Source of the DNA: Deinococci bacterium
GTDB lineage: Bacteria > Deinococcota > Deinococci > Deinococcales > Trueperaceae
Reading direction: 5' to 3'
DNA: 64,000 bases
Assembly (NCBI GenBank): GCA_030149325.1
Contig: JASBRS010000093.1
Span: 1 to 64,000 of the forward strand
This document shows positions 25,211 to 34,740 of the stretch, piece after piece. Under the pieces are notes generated by a model. It worked only from the letters and a program-made list of their open reading frames with translations, made no database searches and had not been told where the DNA came from. Both the position numbers and the translations under genes were made by a program. Within the stretch, counting starts at the first letter, position 1. Every line of letters starts with the position of its first letter.

Positions 25211-27517
25211 GTGAAGATCGTCCAGGGGCTCTTCCTGCTGGTGCTCACGGCGGTGCTGTCGCTGGTGGCGCTGTTGGGATCGTCGTTCCTGAAGTGGGCA
25301 CAGGACCTCCCCTCGCTGGATCAGGTCGACGCCCTCGAGTACACCTCGAACACCGAGGTCTACGCGCACGACGGCACCCGCATCGGCACCATCGTGCCGG
25401 CGGTGGGCAAGAACAAGGAACCGACCAACCGTGTCCCGGTGACGCTGAACCAGGTGTCGCCGGCGGCGCTCGAAGCGATCGTGGCGTCGGAGGACGACCA
25501 GTTCTTCCGGCACTACGGGTTCGACCTGCCGGGCATCGCCAAGGCCACCTACCAGGAGTTCTTCGGGAACTCCAACCGCGGCGGTTCGACCATCACCACC
25601 CAGGTGATCAAGAACACGGTGCTGCAGAACATCGCCAGCGAGCGTTCGCTCGAGCGCAAGGCCAAGGAGATCATGCTGGCCATCGAGCTCGAGCGGCGCC
25701 TGACCAAGCCGGAGATCCTGCAGCGCTACATCAACGTGGTGTTCTGGGGTGGCAACGTCTACGGCATCCGGGCGGCTTCGCAGGCCTACTTCGGCAAGGA
25801 CCCGATCGAGCTCAACCTGGCCGAGGGGCTCTACCTGGCCCGGCTCATCCCCGCGCCGAACGCCATCCACGACAACTTCATGACCGCGCGTCAGGGGATG
25901 CGCGACGTGCTGGACAAGATGGTCCGGCGTGGGAGCATCTCGGCCGAGGCGGCGCAGCGGGCGTGGGAGTACAAGCTCGAACCGCGCGGTTGGAAGATCA
26001 CCTACGACGACAAGGGCAACGTGCTCAAGGCCGAGCGCACGGGCCAGGACGTGGTGGTGCAGCCGAGCATCAGCTCCGACCTGTCGCGCGGCGTGATGCT
26101 TGCGGTGCGCAACTGGCTCACCCAGCGCTACGGCGAGAACGCCGTGTTCGGCCGCGGCGGCCTGAAGGTGTACACCACCATCGACGTGCAGGCGCAGAAG
26201 GCGGCCAACGACGCCAGCCGCACCACCGAGATCCCGCCGGGCGCGCAGATGGCCATCGTTGGGATCGACCCGAAGACGGGCGGCGTGCTCGCCATGGTCG
26301 GCCAGAAGCTGGGGCCGGGCGAGGCCCCGCAGGAGTTCAACCGCGCCATCCAGGCCTACCGCCAGCCCGGCTCGTCGTTCAAGCCCATCGTCTACGCCAC
26401 CGGCGTCGAGCAGGGGGCGCTGAACCAGGCCAGCATCCTGGTCGACGACAAGACCATCTTCAAGGTCAAGGGCCAGCCCGACTACCAGCCCAAGGAGTGG
26501 GACAAGTCCTACGACGGCTACCAGACGGTGCGGGAGAACCTCGACCGCAGCCGCAACATCCCCGCGGTCAAGGCGCTCGAGGCGGCCACCCCGGAGGCGG
26601 TCGCGGAGAAGGCGCGGGAGCTCGGCTACGACGTCAAGCCCTACCTGGGCATGGCGCTCGGCAGCTTCGAGGTGACGCCGTTGCAGCACGCTGCGGCACT
26701 CGCCGCCTTCGCCAACGGCGGCATCTACACCGTGCCCTACTTCATCGAGAAGGTCGAGGACGCGCAGGGCAACGTCCTGTACCAGGCCCATCCGCGACGC
26801 TCGCGGGTGTGGAGTCCGCAGACCGCCTACGTCATGCTCGACATGATGCATGGCAACATCGTCGACCGGAAGCCGTACTGGGCGCTGTCGTGGCGGGCCG
26901 ACGTGCCCGGACACTGGCTGGCGGGGAAGACCGGCACCACCGACTCCGAGCGTGACATCTGGTTCGTGGGGCTGACGCCGGGGCTGGTCGGCGCGGTGTG
27001 GATCGGCAACGACGACAACCAGCCCATGCCGCAGCACATGACCTACGCCGACGGCAAGGTGCACCTGGTGACGAGCTCGCAGCAACCCATCTTCGCGTTC
27101 AACACCTTCGCGCAGGGCGCGTTGCGCGGGCACTCCGCCGATCCCAACGGCTTCCCGGTACCCAACGGCATCGTCTTCCATTCCATCAACCTGAAGACGG
27201 GTGCGCTCGACCCCAACGGCACGCGCGCGGCCTTCAAGGCGACCACCGACCTCAGCGCGCAGGGCTTCCTGCCGACGGTGCAGCTGCAGATCCCCATCGA
27301 CGAGCGCACCGGCAAGCGCGCCACCATCTCCACGCCGCCCGACCAGATCAAGATCATCGACGTCGATCCCAAGAACGTCGATCAGTACCTGCCGGCCGGC
27401 GCTTCCCTGGGCCCGTCGGGCGACGCCCTCACGGGGGCGCTGCCCGGGTCGACCGGCTCCGGCGGCAGCGGCTCCAACTCCACCGGGCAGGCGACCGGCG
27501 GCTCCCCGGCCCCCTAG
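25211..27517 (+). CDS. class A penicillin-binding protein (PBP1a type)
   Basis: Bifunctional peptidoglycan synthase (768 aa). A single N-terminal membrane helix is followed by a GT51 glycosyltransferase domain (about residues 75-240) with the catalytic EDDQFFRHYGFD and RGGSTITTQVIKN. The transpeptidase domain (about 350-640) has the nucleophile in PGSSFKP (near residue 393), the SxN motif in RSRNIPA (near 450) and KTGTTDSE (near 577). The C-terminal 100 residues are a Gly/Ser/Thr-rich tail ending without a domain. GTG at 25211 is favoured over the ATG three codons earlier because that ATG lies in the -10 element. Confidence 0.93.
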   Translation: MKIVQGLFLLVLTAVLSLVALLGSSFLKWAQDLPSLDQVDALEYTSNTEVYAHDGTRIGTIVPAVGKNKEPTNRVPVTLNQVSPAALEAIVASEDDQFFRHYGFDLPGIAKATYQEFFGNSNRGGSTITTQVIKNTVLQNIASERSLERKAKEIMLAIELERRLTKPEILQRYINVVFWGGNVYGIRAASQAYFGKDPIELNLAEGLYLARLIPAPNAIHDNFMTARQGMRDVLDKMVRRGSISAEAAQRAWEYKLEPRGWKITYDDKGNVLKAERTGQDVVVQPSISSDLSRGVMLAVRNWLTQRYGENAVFGRGGLKVYTTIDVQAQKAANDASRTTEIPPGAQMAIVGIDPKTGGVLAMVGQKLGPGEAPQEFNRAIQAYRQPGSSFKPIVYATGVEQGALNQASILVDDKTIFKVKGQPDYQPKEWDKSYDGYQTVRENLDRSRNIPAVKALEAATPEAVAEKARELGYDVKPYLGMALGSFEVTPLQHAAALAAFANGGIYTVPYFIEKVEDAQGNVLYQAHPRRSRVWSPQTAYVMLDMMHGNIVDRKPYWALSWRADVPGHWLAGKTGTTDSERDIWFVGLTPGLVGAVWIGNDDNQPMPQHMTYADGKVHLVTSSQQPIFAFNTFAQGALRGHSADPNGFPVPNGIVFHSINLKTGALDPNGTRAAFKATTDLSAQGFLPTVQLQIPIDERTGKRATISTPPDQIKIIDVDPKNVDQYLPAGASLGPSGDALTGALPGSTGSGGSGSNSTGQATGGSPAP

Positions 27518-27545
27518 CGGCGGCGACCGGAACGGGGCGCGAGCG

Positions 27546-28505
27546 ATGGACGACCCTGGACGCACCCCCGCACCCAGCGGCGGACTCACGGCGGTGGCAG
27601 GAATCGACGTGGGGCACTGGACCGATCCGGTCGCCCGCACCGGCTGCACCGTGGTGCTGACCCCGGAGGGGGGCTGCCTGGCGTCGGGTCTGGTGCTGGG
27701 GCCGGCCCCCGGCTCGCGAGAGACCGCGCTGCTCGACCCCGAACGTACGGTGGAGCGGGTCGACGCGGTGGTCCTGACGGGCGGCAGCGCCTTCGGCCTG
27801 GCCGCCGCCGACGGCGTGGTGCGGTGGCTGCAGGAGCGCGGCCGCGGCTATCCCACGCCCTTCGCGCGGATCCCCATCGTCCCGGCCGCCGCCCTCTACG
27901 ACCTGGGCGTGGGCGACGCAGCGGTCCGCCCCGACGCCGCCGCCGGCTACGCCGCGGCCGCCGCTGCCGGTCCGGGCGCGGTCGCGGAAGGGCGCGTGGG
28001 GGTAGGCGCCGGCGCCACCGTGGGCAAGCTGACGGGCGCGTCCGGGGTCGCCAGCGGCGTGGGGAGCGTGGCGGTCGCGGTGGGCGGTGCGGTGGTCGCG
28101 GCGCTGGCCGTCAGCAACGCCGTGGGGAGCCTCGTCGATGCGCGCACGGGGGAGCTGGTGGCGGGTCCACCCGAGGCGCTCGACGTCGCCGGCCTGGGGC
28201 ACGTCGCCGATCCCTTCGCCGGCAACACCACCTTGGTGGTCGTCGCCACCGACGCGTCGCTCGGCAAGGCCGAGGCGCGCGCGCTGGCGCAGAGCGCACA
28301 CATGGGCATCGCGCGTGTGACCCGGCCGTCCCACACGCCCTTCGACGGCGACAGCGCGTTCGTGCTGAGCACCGGCACCGGGCCGAGGGTGCCGCTGGCG
28401 CAGCTGTCGGCGGCGGTGCAGGAGACGGTGGCCCACGCCCTGGTGCGCGGCGTGCGCGCGGGCTCCGTCGAAGGAGCCGGCGATCCGGGACGGCGGCGCG
28501 CCTAG
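27546..28505 (+). CDS. P1 (S58/DmpA-NylC superfamily) N-terminal-nucleophile peptidase
   Basis: Member (319 aa) of the self-processing amidohydrolase group that includes DmpA aminopeptidase and NylC. Family landmarks: GIDVGHWTDPVARTGCTVVL, VVLTGGSAFGLAAADGVVRW (around residues 77-96), RIPIVPAAALYDLGVGD, the glycine-rich GVGAGATVGKLTG (around 155-167) and, near the C-terminus, ARVTRPSHTPFDGDSAFVLS. Autocleavage normally exposes a Ser or Thr nucleophile after the Gly-rich segment; the exact residue cannot be fixed here. It lies between the PBP gene and pdxT with short gaps, so a wall-peptide substrate is conceivable but unproven. Confidence 0.82.
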   Translation: MDDPGRTPAPSGGLTAVAGIDVGHWTDPVARTGCTVVLTPEGGCLASGLVLGPAPGSRETALLDPERTVERVDAVVLTGGSAFGLAAADGVVRWLQERGRGYPTPFARIPIVPAAALYDLGVGDAAVRPDAAAGYAAAAAAGPGAVAEGRVGVGAGATVGKLTGASGVASGVGSVAVAVGGAVVAALAVSNAVGSLVDARTGELVAGPPEALDVAGLGHVADPFAGNTTLVVVATDASLGKAEARALAQSAHMGIARVTRPSHTPFDGDSAFVLSTGTGPRVPLAQLSAAVQETVAHALVRGVRAGSVEGAGDPGRRRA

Positions 28506-28554
28506 CGGGCGTCGTCGTGCGGACCGCACCGCGCGTTCGCGCCACTGTGCCACA

Positions 28555-29175
28555 ATGGCTGCCGTGAAGCGCACCGCCCCCCTCCCCCGCATCGGCGTGT
28601 TGGCCCTCCAAGGCGCCTTCCGCGAGCACCGTCAGGCCCTCGAGCGGCTCGGCGTGACGGTGGTGGAGGTACGCCTTCCGCGGCACCTGGAGGGGGTCGA
28701 CGGCGTCATCATCCCCGGCGGCGAGTCGACCACCATGGCGAAGCTGATGCGCGACTACGGACTCGACGACGCCCTCGGCGCCTTCTACCGCCAGGGGGGC
28801 GCGCTGTGGGGGACGTGCGCCGGCGCCATCGTGCTGGCCACCGACATCGTGGGGTTCCCCGAGCAGCCGCGGCTGGGCATGATGGATCTCTCGGTGGTCC
28901 GCAACGACTACGGCAGGCAGGTCGCGTCGTTCGAGGCCGACCTGGACGTCGAGGGGCTGGACACCCCGTTCCACGCCCTGTTCATCCGTGCGCCCCGGAT
29001 CGTGCGCGTCGGGCCCACCGTGCGGGTGCTGGCGAGCTACGAGGGCGACGCCGTGGCGGTGACGGCCGACAGGCTGATGGCCACGGTGTTCCACCCCGAG
29101 CTCCTCCGAGACGACCGCGTGCACGCCCTGTTCGTCGAGCAGGTGTGCTGCGAGCGGCCCACGACGGCCGCCTGA
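28555..29175 (+). CDS. pdxT: pyridoxal 5'-phosphate synthase glutaminase subunit
   Basis: Glutaminase partner of PdxS (206 aa), channelling ammonia to the lyase. It shows RIGVLALQGAFREH, the oxyanion region IPGGESTTM, the nucleophile in GTCAGAIVLA (near residue 85), and the His-Glu pair in FHPELL near the end. The printed ATG has no ribosome binding site. CACAAT, a poorer -10 match, lies 7 nt before a GTG at 28564, which is an equally good start (VKRTAPL). Only 16 nt separate it from ppa. Confidence 0.94.
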   Translation: MAAVKRTAPLPRIGVLALQGAFREHRQALERLGVTVVEVRLPRHLEGVDGVIIPGGESTTMAKLMRDYGLDDALGAFYRQGGALWGTCAGAIVLATDIVGFPEQPRLGMMDLSVVRNDYGRQVASFEADLDVEGLDTPFHALFIRAPRIVRVGPTVRVLASYEGDAVAVTADRLMATVFHPELLRDDRVHALFVEQVCCERPTTAA

Positions 29176-29191
29176 GACAGGAGACCATCCC

Positions 29192-29737
29192 GTGACCAAC
29201 CTCATCGAGCTGAGCCCCGGCGCCAAGGCGCCCGACATCGTCAACGCCGTCATCGAGGTGCCGTTCGGTAGCAGCAACAAGTACGAGTACGACGCCGAGC
29301 TCGGCATCTTCCGGCTCGACCGCGTGCTCTACAGCCCGCTGCACTACCCCGGCGACTACGGCTTCGTCCCCGGCACGCTGGCCGAGGACGGCGACCCGGT
29401 CGACATCCTGGTGCTGATGACGCGCCCCACCTACCCGGGCATCGTGGTCCGGGCGCGGCCGCTGGGGTTCCTGGAGATGAGCGACGAGAAGGGGCGCGAT
29501 CAGAAGCTGCTGGCGGTGCCCGTGGACGACCCCCGCTACGACAGCAACCGCCACCTCGAGAGCGTCTCGCAGCACCGCCTACGCGAGATCGAGCACTTCT
29601 TCACCATCTACAAGGAGCTCGAGGGCAAGCACACACACGTCGACGAGTGGCACGGCTTGGACGAGACCCACGACCTCATCCGCAAGTGCATCGACGTCTT
29701 CGAAGCGCGCAAGGAGGCGGCCGCGACCGCCGGCTAG
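29192..29737 (+). CDS. ppa: inorganic pyrophosphatase (family I)
   Basis: Hydrolyses pyrophosphate to pull biosynthetic reactions forward (181 aa). The order is IEVPFGSSNKYEYD, then YPGDYGFVPGTLAEDGDPVD with the metal-binding aspartates (around residues 51-70), and KLLAVPVDDPRY. This matches soluble Mg-dependent family I enzymes of normal size. GTG start with CAGGAGA about 10 nt upstream. It probably forms a unit with pdxT and converges on lipA. Confidence 0.95.
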   Translation: MTNLIELSPGAKAPDIVNAVIEVPFGSSNKYEYDAELGIFRLDRVLYSPLHYPGDYGFVPGTLAEDGDPVDILVLMTRPTYPGIVVRARPLGFLEMSDEKGRDQKLLAVPVDDPRYDSNRHLESVSQHRLREIEHFFTIYKELEGKHTHVDEWHGLDETHDLIRKCIDVFEARKEAAATAG

Positions 29738-29772
29738 CCCGTCACCCTCGACCGCATCCCGCCGGGCACGCG

Positions 29773-31478
<1,706 letters not shown>

Positions 31479-32597
31479 TCAGGGCACCAGCTTGTACAGC
31501 ACGCCGCCGCCGTAGTCCGCCAGGTAGAGCTCGCCGGCGGCGTCCTCGCCGAAGGTCGAGACGTTGAAGCCGGTCTCCAGCAGCAGCTCGACGGTCCAGG
31601 TGCCGTCGGAGGCGGGTCGGGCCGTCCACACGCGGCCGCTGCCGAAGTCGGCGAAGAGGTACGCGCCCTGCAGCGCCGGGAGCGCGCTGCCGCGGTAGAC
31701 GTAGCCGCCCGTGACCGAGTTCCCCCAGGCCGCCGCGTGAGGGTAGGTCACGATCGGCAGCGTGAGTCCGGCCCGGTCGCACCCCTCGGCGGGCTGGTAG
31801 CAGTGGTCGCCCTCCATGACGTTCCAGCCCAGGTTGGCGCCGCCGGTGCTGCCGGCGGGGATGCGATCGATCTCCTCGTAGGCGTTTTGGCCGACGTCGC
31901 CGATGTAGAGGTCGCCCGTGGCGCGGTCGAAGCTGAAGCGCCAGGGGTTGCGGAGGCCGTAGAGCCACACCTCGGGGCGGGCGTCCGGACGCTCCAGGAA
32001 GGGGTTCCCGGCTGCCGGCCGTAGACCGTCGCCGGACACGTCGAGGCGCAGCAGCGTCCCGAGCAGCGTTGCCGGGTCCTGGCCGTTGGCCTGCGGGTCG
32101 CCGCCGGAGCCGCCGTCGCCGAGCCCCCAGTACAGGAACCCGTCGGGACCGAACAGCAGGCCCCCGCCGTTGTGGTTGGCGTAGGGCTGCGCCACCCGCA
32201 GCAGCACCTGGGCCGACGCCGGATCGGCGCGGTCGGCTGAGGCGTCGCGCAGGTAGCGCACCAGCACGGTGGCGCCCTGACGGTCGGTGAGATCGACGTA
32301 GAGCCGGCCGCTGGAGACGTAGTCGGGGGAGAAGGCCAGCCCGAGCAGCCCCCGCTCGCCCCCCGTGCTGATCCCGGAGCTCACGTCCAGGAAGGCGCCG
32401 GGAAGCACCCGTCCGCCCTCCACCACGCGCACGCGGCCGCCCTGTTCGGCCACGTAGAGGCGGCCGTCGCCGGCGTCCGCCACCGCCACCGGCTGCACCA
32501 GGCCGCGCGCCACCGGCTCCAGGGTCTGGGCCCACGCCGCGGACGCCAGCAGCAGCGCCACCAGGGCGGCCGCCGCGACCCTCCGGGTCTGCTCCAT
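31479..32597 (-). CDS. secreted PQQ-dependent sugar dehydrogenase family protein
   Basis: Six-bladed beta-propeller of the glucose/sorbosone (aldose sugar) dehydrogenase family, 372 aa, exported by a signal peptide cleaved near AWAQ-TL. Family motifs: GERGLLGLAFSPDY (around residues 79-93), NHNGGGLLFGPDGFLYWGLG with the catalytic histidine region (around 140), LYGLRNPWRFSFD (around 210) and GDVGQNAYEEID (around 230). It would oxidise sugars in the periplasm if PQQ is available; no PQQ synthesis genes are in the window. Its promoter overlaps the end of trmH. Confidence 0.85.
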   Translation of the reverse strand: MEQTRRVAAAALVALLLASAAWAQTLEPVARGLVQPVAVADAGDGRLYVAEQGGRVRVVEGGRVLPGAFLDVSSGISTGGERGLLGLAFSPDYVSSGRLYVDLTDRQGATVLVRYLRDASADRADPASAQVLLRVAQPYANHNGGGLLFGPDGFLYWGLGDGGSGGDPQANGQDPATLLGTLLRLDVSGDGLRPAAGNPFLERPDARPEVWLYGLRNPWRFSFDRATGDLYIGDVGQNAYEEIDRIPAGSTGGANLGWNVMEGDHCYQPAEGCDRAGLTLPIVTYPHAAAWGNSVTGGYVYRGSALPALQGAYLFADFGSGRVWTARPASDGTWTVELLLETGFNVSTFGEDAAGELYLADYGGGVLYKLVP

Positions 32598-32602
32598 GCT
32601 CC

Positions 32603-32608
32603 AGGCTA
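32603..32608 (-). promoter_or_regulatory. -10 element of the sugar dehydrogenase gene
   Basis: TAGCCT, 5 nt before the ATG and overlapping the trmH stop. Confidence 0.45.
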
Positions 32609-33295
32609 GCCGGAGTCCTCGGTCGTGTCAGCGAGCGCCGCCACCGTCGCGGCGGGCAGCGAGCCGTCGGGCTCGAGCTGCGGTAGCGGCAGCCCCCGCG
32701 CCTCCAGCAGCGCCGTCTGGCGGGGGTGCAACCAGCGCACGGCGAGGGCGTTGCGCGTTCGCGCGTCGAGGCGGGGGCGGTCGTAGAGCCCGGCGGCGCG
32801 ACGCTGACGCTGCGCCTCGAACAGGATGACGGCGGCGGCGACGGAGACGTTGAGCGACTGCACCATGCCCTGCATGGGGATGATCACGTGCCCGTCGACG
32901 GCGGCGGCGCAGGCGGGGGTGACCCCCTCCTTCTCGTTGCCGAACACCACACACGTCGGCCGGGTGTAGTCGACGGCATCGTAGCGCACCGCCTCGGTCG
33001 AGAGGTGGGCGGCCAGGACCTGCATGCCGTCGGCGCGGAGCTTCTTCAGGGCGGCATCGAGCGAGCCGTGGACGCGCAGCTCCACCCACTTCTCCGCCGA
33101 GCCGCTGGTGGCGTTGTAGGTGGGGACGCCGCCGGTGGGACGGACGGCGTGCGCCAAGCCGATGCCCACGGCGTCGCACGACCTCAGCATGGCGGAGAGG
33201 TTGTGGGGCTTGTAGACGTCCTCGGCGAGGACCGTGAGGTCGGGCTGACGACGCGCCAGGACCTCCAGGATCCGGCGATAGCGGCGTTCGGTCAT
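32606..33295 (-). CDS. trmH: tRNA (guanosine(18)-2'-O)-methyltransferase
   Basis: SPOUT-class methyltransferase (229 aa) that methylates the ribose of G18 in the tRNA D-loop. RYRRILEVLARRQPDLTV and KPHNLSAMLRSCDAVGI form the N-terminal part. The knot motifs are VVFGNEKEGVTPA, IIPMQGMVQSLNVSVAAAV (around residues 139-160), and a C-terminal extension RWLHPRQTALLEARG typical of TrmH from this lineage. The start at MTERRYRR is set by a -10 element 5 nt upstream. Its gene lies next to a tRNA gene of opposite strand. Confidence 0.93.
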   Translation of the reverse strand: MTERRYRRILEVLARRQPDLTVLAEDVYKPHNLSAMLRSCDAVGIGLAHAVRPTGGVPTYNATSGSAEKWVELRVHGSLDAALKKLRADGMQVLAAHLSTEAVRYDAVDYTRPTCVVFGNEKEGVTPACAAAVDGHVIIPMQGMVQSLNVSVAAAVILFEAQRQRRAAGLYDRPRLDARTRNALAVRWLHPRQTALLEARGLPLPQLEPDGSLPAATVAALADTTEDSG

Positions 33296-33300
33296 GCCCG

Positions 33301-33306
33301 AGGATA
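33301..33306 (-). promoter_or_regulatory. -10 element of trmH
   Basis: TATCCT, 5 nt before the ATG. Confidence 0.5.
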
Positions 33307-33330
33307 CCGGCCGCGTGCGCCGGTCCTTCC

Positions 33331-33360
33331 TTGACACTCCGGAAGCGAGCGACGTATCAT
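33331..33360 (+). promoter_or_regulatory. sigma70 promoter of tRNA-Leu
   Basis: TTGACA and TATCAT separated by 18 bp, ending 34 nt before the tRNA. It is the closest match to consensus in the window. Confidence 0.75.
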
Positions 33361-33394
33361 TTCGTTTGCGCGCTACACGGTGGCTCTGGTGCTT

Positions 33395-33482
33395 GCCGAG
33401 GTGGCGGAATTGGTAGACGCGCTAGCTTGAGGGGCTAGTGACCGCTTAGGTCGTAGGGGTTCAAGTCCCCTCCTCGGCACCA
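33395..33482 (+). tRNA. tRNA-Leu (GAG)
   Basis: The acceptor stem GCCGAGG pairs with CCTCGGC. The anticodon stem CTAGC/GCTAG encloses loop TTGAGGG with anticodon GAG. A long variable arm marks a class II tRNA, the T-loop is GTTCAAGTC, and the discriminator base is A. The CCA end is encoded in the DNA. Transcribed from its own promoter and followed by a strong hairpin. Confidence 0.95.
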
Positions 33483-33487
33483 GACAC

Positions 33488-33512
33488 GCGGGCCGGCATC
33501 CAGCCGGCCCGT
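33488..33512 (+). terminator. hairpin terminator after tRNA-Leu
   Basis: Perfect 9-bp stem CGGGCCGGC/GCCGGCCCG with a 5-nt loop, 6 nt after the tRNA, followed by a TCGTCGTCG run rather than pure T. Confidence 0.7.
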
Positions 33513-33583
33513 CGTCGTCGTGGTCCTGGGGCTGCCCGCCGGCCGTAAGGGTTCCGTTACCCGGGCCGGGCCAAGCTGGGGGC

Positions 33584-34693
33584 GTGAACGTGGTCAGGCC
33601 TGGGGCCCTGCAACGCAGTGAGGTGGAGCAGCTCCGCCGCCGCAACCACCTGTCCATCCTCAGCGTCGGCCTGTTGTTCTACGTCTGTGACGTGATCCTC
33701 AGCTGGGTCGGGGCGTGGGGTTACGCGGGCGACGCCCCCGCGCGCCTGGCCTTCGTCGCCCTGGGCCTGATGCTCCTCGTACGCATGCAGGTCCGGCACG
33801 CCGTGGGTCGGAGCTGGGAGGTGTGGTCGTTCCAGCTACTGACCGTCGGCATGCTGGCGCACGCCGTGCTGGCGGTCGCCGCCCAGGGGCTGTCGGCAGA
33901 CTCCCTGCTGTCGTCGGGGCTGTGGCTCTACCTGGTCTACGTCTACGCCTTCTACGTGCTCAGCTCGCCCAGCGCGGTGCGGTTGACGTTGACGACGTGG
34001 TCGCTCTTCACCGTGGCGGGCCTGGTCCTGATCGTGTCCGGGGACGTGCGGATCGAGGGGTTGGCCGCGTTCGTGCAGTTCCAGGGGGGCGGTCTGGTGG
34101 CCATCGTGCTGGCGGCCGCGTTGTCGGGCTGGAGACGGGCGCTCGACGATGCCAGCGAGCGCATCGCCGACGTCGAGCGCGAGTCGCTCACCGACGCGCT
34201 CACCGGGCAACCCAACCGACGCGCCCTGCAGATCGCGATCCGGCGCGAGATCGCGCGAGCCCGCCGCTCCGGTGCGCCGTTCAGCCTGCTGCTCCTCGAC
34301 GTCGATGGCTTCAAGGCGCTCAACGACGTGCACGGGCACCCGGCCGGGGACGTCGTCCTGCGCGAGATCGGAGCCGTATTGCGGGGGGCCCTGCGCGTCG
34401 AGGACGAGATGGGGCGCTGGGGCGGCGAGGAGTTCATGGTGGTGGCGCCAGCCACCGATGCGGACGCCGGCCTGCACCTCGCCGACCGCCTGCGCGCCGC
34501 CTTGGAGGAGCACCGCTGGAGCGTGGGGAGCGTGACCGCCAGCTTCGGCGTGACCGTGTACCGCCAGGGTGACGGCCTGGAGCACCTGTTCAAGCGTGCC
34601 GACGACGCCCTGTACCGCGCCAAGCAGCTCGGGCGCAACCGCAGCGAGCTCGAGCTCGCCGCCGGAGGCGCCGCCACGCCCCTGCCCAACTGA
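33584..34693 (+). CDS. membrane diguanylate cyclase (GGDEF)
   Basis: Makes cyclic di-GMP from two GTP (369 aa). Residues about 20-185 contain six hydrophobic helices without a recognised sensor family. A short linker leads to a GGDEF domain (about 200-360) with LTGQPNRRAL, the metal aspartate in LLLDVDGFKALND, and the active-site GGEEF (near residue 285). The inhibitory RxxD site is present as RVED five residues before it, so product inhibition is expected. GTG start. Downstream c-di-GMP targets are not evident, though exopolysaccharide control is a common one. Confidence 0.88.
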   Translation: MNVVRPGALQRSEVEQLRRRNHLSILSVGLLFYVCDVILSWVGAWGYAGDAPARLAFVALGLMLLVRMQVRHAVGRSWEVWSFQLLTVGMLAHAVLAVAAQGLSADSLLSSGLWLYLVYVYAFYVLSSPSAVRLTLTTWSLFTVAGLVLIVSGDVRIEGLAAFVQFQGGGLVAIVLAAALSGWRRALDDASERIADVERESLTDALTGQPNRRALQIAIRREIARARRSGAPFSLLLLDVDGFKALNDVHGHPAGDVVLREIGAVLRGALRVEDEMGRWGGEEFMVVAPATDADAGLHLADRLRAALEEHRWSVGSVTASFGVTVYRQGDGLEHLFKRADDALYRAKQLGRNRSELELAAGGAATPLPN

Positions 34694-34729
34694 AGCCCGG
34701 CCCCGCCCGGGCGTCGCCCGGTGCCGTGA

Positions 34730-34735
34730 TAGCCT
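34730..34735 (+). promoter_or_regulatory. -10 element of the helicase gene
   Basis: TAGCCT, 5 nt before GTG at 34741. Confidence 0.45.
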
Positions 34736-34740
34736 GGGCC

